The notes below the pieces were generated by a model that saw nothing but the letters and a program-made list of their open reading frames with translations, had not been told where the DNA came from and did no database searches. 64,000 nucleotides of DNA from contig NZ_CP041330.1 in NCBI RefSeq assembly GCF_013394165.1, positions 1,232,501-1,296,500 on the forward strand. Reading direction: 5' to 3'. Of the stretch, positions 37,482-45,916 are shown one piece after another; within the stretch, counting starts at the first letter, position 1, and the number at the start of each line of letters is the position of its first letter. Position numbers and translations under genes: made by a program. The stretch comes from Pseudoalteromonas sp. Scap06 (GTDB taxonomy: Bacteria; Pseudomonadota; Gammaproteobacteria; Enterobacterales; Alteromonadaceae).

Positions 37482-38063
37482 ATGAGCAAGGTACTCATTA
37501 TAAATGCACACCAATATTATTCTTTTTCAGAGGGCAAATTAAATGCCACCCTAGTTGATGTAGCATCATCGATACTGATAGAAAAAGGCCATGAAGTTAA
37601 AACCGTAACTATGACAGATAGTATTGATGTAGAGGCACAATTAGCACTTCATAAATGGGCTGACGTTGTCTTACTGCAATCACCTATTAACTGGATGGGC
37701 GTGCCATTTTCGTTTAAAAGATATATGGACGAGGTGTATACAGCCGGTATGGGTGGCGCCATGTGTAATGGCGATGGTCGTCACCAGGACGACCCAAAAA
37801 GCGGTTATGGCACAGGTGGCACACTTAAAGATACTAAATATATGATGTCACTCACATTTAACGCACCAGAGGAGTCATTTAACAATTTAGAAGAATTTTT
37901 TAATGGTAAAAGTGTTGACGACTTAATGTTCCCAATGCATATGAACTTTAAGTTTTTTGGTATGACAGCAATGCCTACCATTGCTTGTTTTGATGTTATG
38001 AAAAACGCCGATATAGATACTGACTTAGCGCGCTTTAAAGCACATATAAGTACACACTTTTGA
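37482..38063 (+). CDS. NAD(P)H-dependent oxidoreductase, MdaB/Kef-ancillary-like flavodoxin fold
   Basis: About 193 residues. KVLIINAHQYYSFSEGKLNATL is the FMN/NAD(P)H-binding start. VVLLQSPINWMGVPFSFKRYMDEVYTAG matches MdaB-type quinone reductases, as does the GYGTGGTLKDTKYMMSLTFNAP segment. It likely reduces quinones by two electrons. The start is ATG 37482 with GGAGAG upstream. It precedes the peroxiredoxin-like gene by 11 bases, forming an operon divergent from HxlR. Confidence 0.88.
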   Translation: MSKVLIINAHQYYSFSEGKLNATLVDVASSILIEKGHEVKTVTMTDSIDVEAQLALHKWADVVLLQSPINWMGVPFSFKRYMDEVYTAGMGGAMCNGDGRHQDDPKSGYGTGGTLKDTKYMMSLTFNAPEESFNNLEEFFNGKSVDDLMFPMHMNFKFFGMTAMPTIACFDVMKNADIDTDLARFKAHISTHF

Positions 38064-38074
38064 GAGGAAACACA

Positions 38075-38626
38075 ATGACTAATGCATCACAGTATACAAA
38101 TAAACTTCTTCCGGGGAGTCGTTTCCCAAAGATTAATTGCCCTGTACTAAATAGTAACGAAGTAGAGTTAGGGCGTGTCCAGCAAGACGCTGCTTGGCAA
38201 ATGGTGGTTGTGTATCGTGGCCAGCATTGTCCTATGTGTACGCAGTATCTAAATCAGTTAGAAGAAATTAAACAGTCATTACAAGACATTGGAGTTTCTT
38301 TAATTGCTGTATCGGCCGACAGCGAAGCGCAGTTGTTAACACATAAAGAGAAGTTATCAGTGAGTTATCCCATTGCGTTTGAATTAAAGCCTGAACAAAT
38401 GAATGCGTTAGGGCTGTATGTTTCTCAACCTCGCAACGCTCAAGAAACAGACCATTTATTTGCTGAGCCTGCTGTGTATGTAGTGAATGAACACGGTACA
38501 ATACAAGTTGTTGATATCTCAAATAACCCATTTGTAAGACCAGATCTGTCTACTTTATTGCGAGGTATAACTTGGATTAAAAACCCTGATAATAATTACC
38601 CTATTCGTGGAATGCATAAAGGTTAA
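38075..38626 (+). CDS. peroxiredoxin-like / AhpC-TSA family protein
   Basis: About 183 residues with a thioredoxin fold. VVVYRGQHCPMCTQYLNQLEEI holds a CPMC motif at the site where peroxiredoxins carry the peroxidatic Cys. IAVSADSEAQLLTHKEKLSVSYPIAFEL follows, as in the AhpC/TSA group. It is probably a thiol peroxidase or disulfide reductase for oxidative or electrophile stress. The SD is GAGAGGAA, with the start at ATG 38075. It is the second gene of the HxlR-divergent operon. Confidence 0.83.
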   Translation: MTNASQYTNKLLPGSRFPKINCPVLNSNEVELGRVQQDAAWQMVVVYRGQHCPMCTQYLNQLEEIKQSLQDIGVSLIAVSADSEAQLLTHKEKLSVSYPIAFELKPEQMNALGLYVSQPRNAQETDHLFAEPAVYVVNEHGTIQVVDISNNPFVRPDLSTLLRGITWIKNPDNNYPIRGMHKG

Positions 38627-38654
38627 TGTTTGATGGTTTAAGTTTGCCACTATG

Positions 38655-38699
38655 ATCTGTAAAATAACTGCATATTATTTACAGACTCGCTATGGCGAG
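38655..38699 (+). other. two adjacent hairpins upstream of a small gene
   Basis: TCTGTAAAATAA (38656-38667) pairs with TTATTTACAGA (38675-38685) with one bulge. CTCGC-TAT-GGCGAG (38686-38699) follows directly. There is no T-tract, so this is not an intrinsic terminator. It would form the 5' leader of the gene at 38718. Confidence 0.4.
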
Positions 38700-38717
38700 C
38701 AACACAGAGTAACCATA

Positions 38718-38966
38718 ATGGAAAACAAACTAACTGCAATCGATACACTCGCTGAACTTGAAAGTTTTTTACTGCAAGTTGAAAACGGCGGCCTAGGTTT
38801 AACCGGCGTAGCAGGCGTGGGTATGGCAACTAACAATGCTGACGGCAGCCGTTTTGTAGCCGTGTTTGATGACAAGCAACAACTTTTATTAGCACGTGAA
38901 ATTACCGAAGAGATCTTCCAAAGCGGACAAGACATGGTGCGCAACGGCGTAGGGCGTAAGCACTAG
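38718..38966 (+). CDS. small conserved hypothetical protein
   Basis: About 82 residues (from MENKLTAIDTLAELESFLLQVENGGLGLTGVAGVG). It is acidic, has no membrane segment, and ends NGVGRKH. A Gly-rich core is followed by a predicted strand (SRFVAVFDDKQQLLLAREI). I do not recognise the family. The upstream Met at 38652 would place the hairpins inside the coding region, so I prefer 38718. A clear terminator follows. Confidence 0.6.
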   Translation: MENKLTAIDTLAELESFLLQVENGGLGLTGVAGVGMATNNADGSRFVAVFDDKQQLLLAREITEEIFQSGQDMVRNGVGRKH

Positions 38967-38983
38967 TACCTTACTACTAATTT

Positions 38984-39009
38984 AAAAAGCGCCAAATGGC
39001 GCTTTTTTT
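38984..39009 (+). terminator. terminator
   Basis: AAAGCGCC and GGCGCTTT around AAAT, then T7. Confidence 0.9.
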
Positions 39010-39155
39010 GTGGTTTTATTTTAAACAGGTGTTAAATATAAAATAAATTTACACAAATGGCACGCTATGTAATGGTTTCACTAGTTTTATTATGTAAAAG
39101 CGAAATAGCTCAGGTGAAATCATCAATATTCAACCGTTATCAGGTGTTAGTTAGT

Positions 39156-39698
39156 ATGGACTTTATTGCTATCGGACTTTTCTTTTTAGTTCTTCTAATC
39201 GCTTTATCTATTGTTTGGAGCACGCTAAAAACGGGAATTTCACCGATGATGAGCTCAAGCAAAGCGCGCCAAACTATGCTTAATGCAATAAGCATGGATG
39301 AAAAAGGCGCATTAATTGATTTGGGTTCAGGTTGGGGGACGCTCGTTATAGCGGTTGCTAAAAATTATCCTAATAAACATGTTATTGGCTATGAGTTATC
39401 GTGGTTTCCTTGGATGGTTTCAGTGCTTTTTAAATATAGTTTGGGTTTAGGTAATCTTACCCTCTATCGTAAAGACTTCAAAAATGCCGATCTTAGTTCT
39501 GCGTCTACTTTGGTATGTTACTTGTTTCCTGGTGGTATGGTAGCGCTTGAAGATAAGTTAAAGCATGAAAAAGTTAATAATAAAATCACTATTGTGAGTA
39601 ATACCTTCGCTTTACCTTCATGTAAACCAACTAACGTTATCAAGCTTAAAGATTTTTACCAAACGCCTATTTATGTATACCACTGGCAATCCAAATAG
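39156..39698 (+). CDS. membrane-anchored class I SAM methyltransferase, FAM173-like
   Basis: About 180 residues from MDFIAIGLFFLVLLIALSIVW, which is a single membrane helix. A compact methyltransferase domain follows, with motif I GALIDLGSGWGTLVIAVAKNYP, the acidic loop GYELSWFPW, and LVCYLFPGGMVALEDKL. This short layout resembles the FAM173 group of lysine methyltransferases. The substrate here is unknown. A longer start at 39057 is possible but adds an unusual 33-residue head. Confidence 0.72.
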   Translation: MDFIAIGLFFLVLLIALSIVWSTLKTGISPMMSSSKARQTMLNAISMDEKGALIDLGSGWGTLVIAVAKNYPNKHVIGYELSWFPWMVSVLFKYSLGLGNLTLYRKDFKNADLSSASTLVCYLFPGGMVALEDKLKHEKVNNKITIVSNTFALPSCKPTNVIKLKDFYQTPIYVYHWQSK

Positions 39699-39715
39699 AG
39701 GGATATTATTTGGAT

Positions 39716-41443
39716 TCAGTGCTTAGTTGATGTCATATTTTTTATCCATAAGTTCATGTTATCTGCAGACATTGGTTTGGCAATATAATAGCCTTGCCCA
39801 TGATAGCAACCCATATCTATAAGTACTTTTTCGAGCTCTTGCGACTCGATCCCCTCTGCTATTAGGTTAAACCCAAATGCTTTACTTAGCGCCACGATAC
39901 AGGTAACGATGGACTTGTCTTCATGGTCTGATAGGAGCTTTTTAACAAAGCTTTGATCTATTTTTAATGTATCTAAAGGTAATTTTTTTAAGTAACTCAA
40001 AGAGGCGTAACCTGTACCAAAGTCGTCTAACGCAATACTTACCCCTAAATTTCGACAGCCATTGAGAACGTCGACTGCCTGTTCAACGTTTCCAATGGTG
40101 GTGCTCTCTAAAATTTCTAATTCGAGGGTTTTTGGTTTTATATTATTAGTGCTGATGAGTAACTCTCTGAGGTTTTCAACAAAGCCCTCACTAAGTAAAT
40201 GAGCTGGAGAGATGTTTACACTCATAGAAAGATGATTTCTAGTCCAAATTTTATGTTGTTTTAAGGCTTCAGCAAGTACCCATTCACCAATTAATATACC
40301 AATGTGTGGGTGCTCTAATGCCTCTGAAAAGTGACCAGGGTAAAGTAAACCCAAAGTAGGGTGATTCCAGCGTATTAAGGCTTCAACGCCAATCAACTGG
40401 TGATCCATTAAATTTACCTTTGGTTGATAATGTAGAATAAACTCTTTACGAGCAATGCCTTTTTCAGCAGCCAATAACAAATCATGTCTTGCATGCCTTA
40501 GGCTTTCTTCCTCTGGATCAAAAAACAGAATCCGGTTTGTTCCTGATCTTTTTGCTTGGTACATAGTTTGATCGGCTCTTCGTAAAATGTCATCACAAGT
40601 TAAGCCATCATCACTGGGAAGTGCAACGCCGATGCTGACTGAAATTTGAACGGAGCACGAAAACTCTGCTAATTTTATCGGATCATTTACCTCAATTAGC
40701 ACGTCTTGTAACAGAATCTCATATTCTTGTATTGTGTGCGCAGCCCCTCTTAATAAAAGGATAAACTCATCTCCACCAATACGCGCTAGTGTATCTTCCT
40801 TGCGTAATGTGTTTTGTAGCCTTTGGGCAATGGTTTTCAACACGAAATCTCCGATTTCGTGACCGTATTTGTCATTAATAGGTTTAAAGTTATCTAAATC
40901 TAAATAGGCAACGGCGAGCTTTTGGTGAGATGTAATAGCTTGTTGAAGTTGATCGATTAAAATAGGGCGGCTTGCTAGGCCTGTTAGGCTATCGTAATGT
41001 GCCATGTCATGAAGTTTTTTCTCTGAGCTTGCGCGTTGAATAGAGCTAGATATAGAGTGTATCAACTGAGCGCTTTTTAATTGGTTTTTAAGTAAATAAT
41101 CGCTTGCTCCTAGCCGCATAGCTTCTGCTGCTATTTGTTCATCTCCCAATCCCGTGATCATAATCACAGCGCAATGATTATTTACAGACTTTCTAATATT
41201 ATCTAGCAGGGTAAGCCCGGAGCCGATACCTAATCGATAATCAACTATGACGCAATCAAACTCCCCATGTTCAAGATAAGACATCGAGCTTTCAATAGAG
41301 GATGCTTCTGAAATTTTCGCCTGTATGTTAGAGCGAGATATCATACGACGTATATGTTCTCTATCAACCGCATCGTCATCAACAATGAGTAGGTTAATAG
41401 TGTCGCAGCTTTCAAAATCATCTATTGAAGTTCTCATATCCAT
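39716..41443 (-). CDS. response regulator with GGDEF and EAL domains
   Basis: 575 residues. A receiver domain (about 16-135) has phospho-acceptor Asp68 in VIVDYRLG. A GGDEF domain (about 150-315) has an intact RIGGDEFILLL. An EAL domain (about 325-570) has GVEALIRWNHP, ELEILESTT, LDDFGTGYASLSYL, LKIDQSF and AEGIESQEL. Both catalytic signatures are intact, so it may make or break c-di-GMP depending on phosphorylation. It is the last gene of an operon with a histidine kinase and a single-domain receiver. Confidence 0.93.
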   Translation of the reverse strand: MDMRTSIDDFESCDTINLLIVDDDAVDREHIRRMISRSNIQAKISEASSIESSMSYLEHGEFDCVIVDYRLGIGSGLTLLDNIRKSVNNHCAVIMITGLGDEQIAAEAMRLGASDYLLKNQLKSAQLIHSISSSIQRASSEKKLHDMAHYDSLTGLASRPILIDQLQQAITSHQKLAVAYLDLDNFKPINDKYGHEIGDFVLKTIAQRLQNTLRKEDTLARIGGDEFILLLRGAAHTIQEYEILLQDVLIEVNDPIKLAEFSCSVQISVSIGVALPSDDGLTCDDILRRADQTMYQAKRSGTNRILFFDPEEESLRHARHDLLLAAEKGIARKEFILHYQPKVNLMDHQLIGVEALIRWNHPTLGLLYPGHFSEALEHPHIGILIGEWVLAEALKQHKIWTRNHLSMSVNISPAHLLSEGFVENLRELLISTNNIKPKTLELEILESTTIGNVEQAVDVLNGCRNLGVSIALDDFGTGYASLSYLKKLPLDTLKIDQSFVKKLLSDHEDKSIVTCIVALSKAFGFNLIAEGIESQELEKVLIDMGCYHGQGYYIAKPMSADNMNLWIKNMTSTKH

Positions 41444-41460
41444 ATCTCTTGCAAAATAGC

Positions 41461-41883
41461 TTATTCAAGCTCAATGGCATGTATATAAGCATCCATAAGT
41501 ATCGCTAATTTGGCAAACTGCGGGCCAATTGCATGTTTAACCATATAACCTGCTACGTTGTTATGATACGCGCGAGTACGATCGTTATCCTCATTGGAGG
41601 TCGTTAGTATAAATACAACGGTATTGTTTAAGTTTTTATCTTTACGAATATGGTCTAAAAATTCAAACCCATTCATCACTGGCATATTTAAATCAAGTAA
41701 TACCAAGTAAGGCTCCGATATTTCTTTTTGTTGCGCTTTTTCTCGTAACGCATCTAGCGCAAGTTTTCCGTTTTGTTTCCAAATTATTTTAATTTTAGGA
41801 TCAACTTTTTTTAAGCTTCTTGTAACGGCTTCCGCGGCAACATCGTCGTCCTCAACAAGTAGTATGGATAGATTTTTGATCAT
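41461..41883 (-). CDS. single-domain response regulator, Rcp1-like
   Basis: 140 residues, receiver only. It has the acidic pocket LLVEDDDVA, phospho-acceptor Asp64 in LVLLDLNMPVMNGFEFL, and TTSNEDNDR. The long alpha-beta insert resembles the Rcp1 group that partners with PAS/phytochrome-type kinases. Its start overlaps the kinase stop by 4 bases (ATGA), and it precedes the GGDEF-EAL regulator. It may relay or compete for phosphate between the two. Confidence 0.9.
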   Translation of the reverse strand: MIKNLSILLVEDDDVAAEAVTRSLKKVDPKIKIIWKQNGKLALDALREKAQQKEISEPYLVLLDLNMPVMNGFEFLDHIRKDKNLNNTVVFILTTSNEDNDRTRAYHNNVAGYMVKHAIGPQFAKLAILMDAYIHAIELE

Positions 41884-43361
41884 AAATTCTCTTTCCTAGC
41901 AAAGCGTGGCCACCAAACATGAAATGTTGACCCTTTGTGCGGTTCATTTGAACTAACTGAAATGCGCCCACCATGGGCTTGTGCAAGGCGCCGACTAATA
42001 GACAGCCCTATACCTGAAACCGACTTATCATCGGAAGTTGTTTGAAACAAACTAAAAATACGCTCGTAAGCCTCTGGTGGTATACCGGGTCCATCATCAG
42101 TCACAGTGATATGGCAAAGCGTATTTTCTGCTACACAACTAATCTCTATAGTTCCTTCTTTACTGTCATGGTGTTTAATAGCGTTACTTAATAAATTACG
42201 GACCACGGTTTCAAGTGGCGTCCATGCAGTCACGATGGTATTTAATTGAATGTCTTTATGAATCTTCATTCCAACTGGTAAATCTAACAGTTCGGTAACG
42301 TTATAAATTAATTTATGCATATCGATTACTTGAGTATCTAGGCTGGCTTTACCAGCTCTTGCATAGGCCAATAAATTATCTATTAACGTCTCCATTTTGT
42401 GAATACGATCATCAATACGCGTTAAGTTATATTCGACTTCAGGCGTGGTAGTGCCCAAATCTTCTTTTACCCATTCAATTAAGTTTGAAATGCCTCGCAA
42501 TGGAGAGCGTAAATCATGAGAGGCCACATAGGTAAATTCTTTCAGGCTAGTGTTATTTTCTTTTAGCTCGGTTTCCATTCGTTTTCGTTCTGTTATATCT
42601 AACAAGGACACAAATACCATGTCTTCGTCATTGGTGTTTATAAAAGGACTCAGGCCCACTTCAACTGGGAATTCTTTTCCATCTTTGTGTAAGGCGGTTA
42701 AATCTCTGCCTACTCCCATACTTCTGACACTGGGTTCACGATGAAATGAATGGCGAAGTGCTGAATGGTGCCCTTGATAGCGCTGCGGTAATAGCATTTC
42801 CATTTTTTTATCGAGTAATTCTATTTCACTGTAGCCAAAAGATTTACATAACGATTGATTAACCGCTTGAATAATGCCCGCTTGGTCTACTATTAACACA
42901 CCATGTGGTGCAGCCTGAATAGAGCGTTGAAACATATTGTTAGCGCGCAGCCTTTGCGATATATCAACCAGTGTGGCTAAAACTAACTCTTGTTGTCCGT
43001 GTATTGGGTTTAAGCCTATTTCGATTGGGATTTGCTTACCATTTTTTTGACTCGCAAATAACTCACGACCTTCACCCATTAAGCGTTTTCGAGGGTTAAC
43101 AAAAAACTGACTCATCAAATGGGTATGGTTCGCTTTAAATTGCGCTGGAAGTAAACTATCTATGTTCATTCCTATGAGTTCTGAATCCTCATACCCCAGT
43201 ATTTCAGATAGTTGACTATTGGCAAAAAGGATCTGAGCATCAGTATTAACTATCATTGCCCCCATGGGTAAACAATTAACTAGCTGAGTTAAAAATGCTT
43301 CATCCATATTTACATTTACACTTGGCGAATTAGATTTTTTATTTACTTTTTTAAGGTCCAT
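41880..43361 (-). CDS. cytosolic PAS-PAS sensor histidine kinase
   Basis: About 493 residues with no membrane segment. Two PAS domains (about 25-135 and 145-260) each carry the LGYEDSEL/FGYSEIEL-type signature. HisKA follows with the phosphoryl His near residue 282 (VASHDLRSPLRG). HATPase has NLLSNAIKHHD, DDGPGIPPEAYERIF and GIGLSISRRLAQAHGG. The start is ATG 43361, with a TTG one codon earlier. It is the first gene of a kinase-receiver-GGDEF/EAL operon, so its signal should end in a change of c-di-GMP. The ligand is unknown; the cytosolic PAS pair suggests an internal cue. Confidence 0.92.
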   Translation of the reverse strand: MDLKKVNKKSNSPSVNVNMDEAFLTQLVNCLPMGAMIVNTDAQILFANSQLSEILGYEDSELIGMNIDSLLPAQFKANHTHLMSQFFVNPRKRLMGEGRELFASQKNGKQIPIEIGLNPIHGQQELVLATLVDISQRLRANNMFQRSIQAAPHGVLIVDQAGIIQAVNQSLCKSFGYSEIELLDKKMEMLLPQRYQGHHSALRHSFHREPSVRSMGVGRDLTALHKDGKEFPVEVGLSPFINTNDEDMVFVSLLDITERKRMETELKENNTSLKEFTYVASHDLRSPLRGISNLIEWVKEDLGTTTPEVEYNLTRIDDRIHKMETLIDNLLAYARAGKASLDTQVIDMHKLIYNVTELLDLPVGMKIHKDIQLNTIVTAWTPLETVVRNLLSNAIKHHDSKEGTIEISCVAENTLCHITVTDDGPGIPPEAYERIFSLFQTTSDDKSVSGIGLSISRRLAQAHGGRISVSSNEPHKGSTFHVWWPRFARKENL

Positions 43362-43587
43362 CAAGCATCCCGCAAGTAAATGTAGTTCCTATAGTATAGT
43401 AATAGTCGAACAAGTAATGAACAGCAAATCTAGAGGATGATCATATTGTTTAAATGCTAATTTTAATAATTTCTTCTTGTATTTTAGCGAGTCATTATGA
43501 ACGTACTGTTCAGAGTGAGGTGTATAAAAGACGTGTTTCTTTCAGCTTTTAATAAAAATCATTTCACACCAACACAAAGAGTTTAGG

Positions 43588-43618
43588 TTGACACTTGACC
43601 TGTCTATTACTCTATAGT
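43588..43618 (+). promoter_or_regulatory. MerR-type promoter with 19-bp spacer
   Basis: TTGACA (43588-43593) and TATAGT (43613-43618) are 19 bp apart. This over-long spacing is what MerR-family activators correct by twisting the DNA. ACCT in the spacer and AGT at its end give an imperfect dyad. It lies 29 bp before the MerR-fusion gene, so the gene probably controls itself. Confidence 0.65.
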
Positions 43619-43646
43619 TTACATTTAACATCGCATTTAAAAATGT

Positions 43647-44828
43647 ATGGAGTCATATGTGTATCGTATTTCTGAGCTAGGTGCATTAGTTGGTTTATCG
43701 AGGACCACTTTACTTTATTACGAAAAGCTTAAGCTAATTTCTAGTAAGAGGTTAGAAAGTGGCTACCGAGTATATAGCGAAAGAGTTTTACAGCAGGTGC
43801 GTTTAGTTCAACACCTAAAAAGTGGTGGACTGAGCTTGGCTGAATGTAAGTCTTGCCTCGATAGTAAGTTAGATAAGTCTGTTCTTAAGTTTCGTTATAA
43901 CGAATTAGAAGAAGACATTAAACGAAAACAAAAGTCATTGGCTTTGCTGTCGTCTCTGTTAGGAGAAAACAGTAGCAAGTCATGGCATGAAATGCTTAGC
44001 GAAGTGGCTCCAGATGCGCATATTGACTGGTTAAAAACTCAAGGGTTTAACGAAAAGCAAGCTCTAAGAATTAGGTGGTTATCAAAAGATATGAACGAAC
44101 ATGACAAATATATGCAAGATTTTATGAGCGTATTTGCAGCACTAGAATCTTGGGGGCCTAATAGTGAAGAGGACACGAAAAAAGCGTTTCATTTACTTAG
44201 TACCAATCCTAAACGAATTTTAGAGATTGGCTGTGGCAAGGGTTACTCAACAATATTACTCGAAAGGTTATCGAACGCAGAAATAATAGCGACTGACAAT
44301 GAGCAAAGTGCGCTTGATAAAGTAGAAGATAAAATAAAGCAGCATAACTTGAGTGAGCGGGTATCAACTAAATGCACCAGCATGACAGAATTAAACTTTG
44401 GCACTAAAAAGTTTGACGTTATTTGGGCTGAAGCCTCGGCTTATATAATGGGTATAGAAAACGCCCTAAAAAAATGGAAATCGTTACTCACCGACGATGG
44501 TACTTTGGTTTTTAGCGATTTAGTTTGGTTAACTGACAGCCCAAGTCAAGATGCTATTGATTATTGGAAGAGCGATTATCCAGATATACAAACAGTTAAT
44601 ACACGTAAATCACAAATAGAAAAAGCTGGCTACCAGCTTCAGCATACATTTACGGTATCAGTGCAAGCTTGGAAGAATTATTACGAGCCACTCGAACTGC
44701 GCTTACAAGATGTTGCATCAAAAATGACTGGGTCACAAGCTGTGGTTGATATTCAAAATGAAATAGATTTATATAAATCTCATTTAGGCGAATTTGGTTA
44801 TCAGTTTTTTATTGCTAAAAGGCTTTAA
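43647..44828 (+). CDS. MerR-type DNA-binding domain fused to a SAM methyltransferase
   Basis: 393 residues. Residues about 4-75 are a MerR winged helix-turn-helix (YRISELGALVGLSRTTLLYYEKLKLISSKRLESGYRVYSE). A dimerisation helix lies near 85-110. A class I methyltransferase domain starts near residue 180 with RILEIGCGKGYSTILLERL, then IIATDNEQSAL and FDVIWAEASAY. The effector or substrate of the second domain takes the place of the usual small MerR sensing tail. A GTG at 43659, with GGAG upstream, is an alternative start (MYRISELG). Known relatives are annotated only by domain; the target molecule is unknown. Confidence 0.85.
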   Translation: MESYVYRISELGALVGLSRTTLLYYEKLKLISSKRLESGYRVYSERVLQQVRLVQHLKSGGLSLAECKSCLDSKLDKSVLKFRYNELEEDIKRKQKSLALLSSLLGENSSKSWHEMLSEVAPDAHIDWLKTQGFNEKQALRIRWLSKDMNEHDKYMQDFMSVFAALESWGPNSEEDTKKAFHLLSTNPKRILEIGCGKGYSTILLERLSNAEIIATDNEQSALDKVEDKIKQHNLSERVSTKCTSMTELNFGTKKFDVIWAEASAYIMGIENALKKWKSLLTDDGTLVFSDLVWLTDSPSQDAIDYWKSDYPDIQTVNTRKSQIEKAGYQLQHTFTVSVQAWKNYYEPLELRLQDVASKMTGSQAVVDIQNEIDLYKSHLGEFGYQFFIAKRL

Positions 44829-44875
44829 GAAATCAATAACCATGGGCTAACCCATAGAATAAATAACTTTAGCTT

Positions 44876-44912
44876 AAACACCATTCATATTAACCGGTTG
44901 AATGGTGTTTTT
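44876..44912 (+). terminator. terminator of the MerR-fusion gene
   Basis: AACACCATTCA and TGAATGGTGTT form an 11-bp stem, followed by TTTTTAATT. The next 190 bp up to the tRNA hold no gene that I can see. Confidence 0.85.
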
Positions 44913-45099
44913 AATTATTATTTGAAAAGTATTTAACTGTGGCGTCACATAATCTCAATACCATGGAAATCAAAAAGCAGAAAAACAGTCAATAAATTAG
45001 TCGGTGCGATAAATGTGCGATATTTTTTATTATTAAATTAGGTAGTACGAAAGGAAAGCAGTTTTTATTGAATAATATAGAATTATGAAAGGATTTAAA

Positions 45100-45176
45100 T
45101 GGTCGGTATGGAGAGATTCGAACTCTCGACCCCTGCCACCCCATGACAGTGCGCTACCAAGCTGCGCCACATACCG
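45100..45176 (-). tRNA. tRNA-Pro (GGG)
   Basis: A 77-nt cloverleaf on the minus strand. The acceptor stem is CGGTATG/CATACCG, with A73 and an encoded CCA. The anticodon stem CTGTC/GGCAG encloses ATGGGGT, so the anticodon is GGG. The TTCGAAT T-loop is present. It resembles E. coli proL. Confidence 0.95.
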
Positions 45177-45292
45177 ACTTTGATAGCAATAGTACGTGTA
45201 TTTATAAAAAAATCAATAAGCTTTTGTTTGTTTGGATGTTTATTGCGCAAGCGCTTAGTTTTAAGGACTTGCGCAGGAGACTCTTTACGGCC

Positions 45293-45916
45293 CTAGTCTT
45301 TATTTAACCACTGGTTGATCGTGTTATACATTTCATCTCGTAGTATTGGTTGTGCAGTTTTGTTAGGGTGTAAGTTATCGTTTTGCATTAGCTCGTTTTT
45401 TCCTGCTACTTTAAGTATAAAAAACGGCATTAAATGTGAGTTAGTAGCTTCACTAACACTGGCAAAGCTATCGGTGAACATTTTACTGTACCGAGGGCCA
45501 TAGTTAGGTGGAATATATATTTCCATAAGTGCGGTTTGTGCATCTGCAGCTTGGCTTTTTTTAATTAAAGCGGTTAAGTTAGTTTGCATTTTAGTGATTG
45601 GAAAACCGCGCAGGCCGTCATTGGCACCGAGCTCAATAAGTACGTGAGTGGGTTGATATTGCTCAAGTAGCGCGTCTAATCGGCGCAATGCTCCGCCGGT
45701 GGTTTCGCCGCTAATACTGGCATTTACTAAGTTGATAGGGCGTTGCTCGGCATCGTATTTATCTTGTAACAATTGCACCCAGCCTTGTTCTTGTTTTAAG
45801 CCATAGGCTGCGCTTAAACTATCACCAAGTATTAAAATCGTGTTGTTAGCTGCCGCGTGTAGTGGGTTAATAACTAAAAATAAAATGAATACACAACGTA
45901 GGATTGAATGAGTCAT
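45293..45916 (-). CDS. tesA: multifunctional acyl-CoA thioesterase I / arylesterase (TesA, SGNH hydrolase)
   Basis: 207 residues with a signal peptide ending ANN. SGNH blocks: the nucleophile Ser in ILGDSLSAAYG, Gly in ASISGETTGG, Asn in ELGANDGLRG, and Asp/His in NDNLHPNKTAQP. This periplasmic enzyme hydrolyses acyl thioesters and esters. It is divergent from ybbA-ybbP, as in E. coli; the start codons overlap by 9 bp, so the promoters lie inside the opposing genes. Confidence 0.93.
   Translation of the reverse strand: MTHSILRCVFILFLVINPLHAAANNTILILGDSLSAAYGLKQEQGWVQLLQDKYDAEQRPINLVNASISGETTGGALRRLDALLEQYQPTHVLIELGANDGLRGFPITKMQTNLTALIKKSQAADAQTALMEIYIPPNYGPRYSKMFTDSFASVSEATNSHLMPFFILKVAGKNELMQNDNLHPNKTAQPILRDEMYNTINQWLNKD

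Noticed and set aside
44920..45176. Integration site of a genomic island at tRNA-Pro
   Set aside because: The flank contains GGTGCGATAAATGTGCGATA-like sequence, but there is no integrase gene and no duplicated tRNA end in the window.
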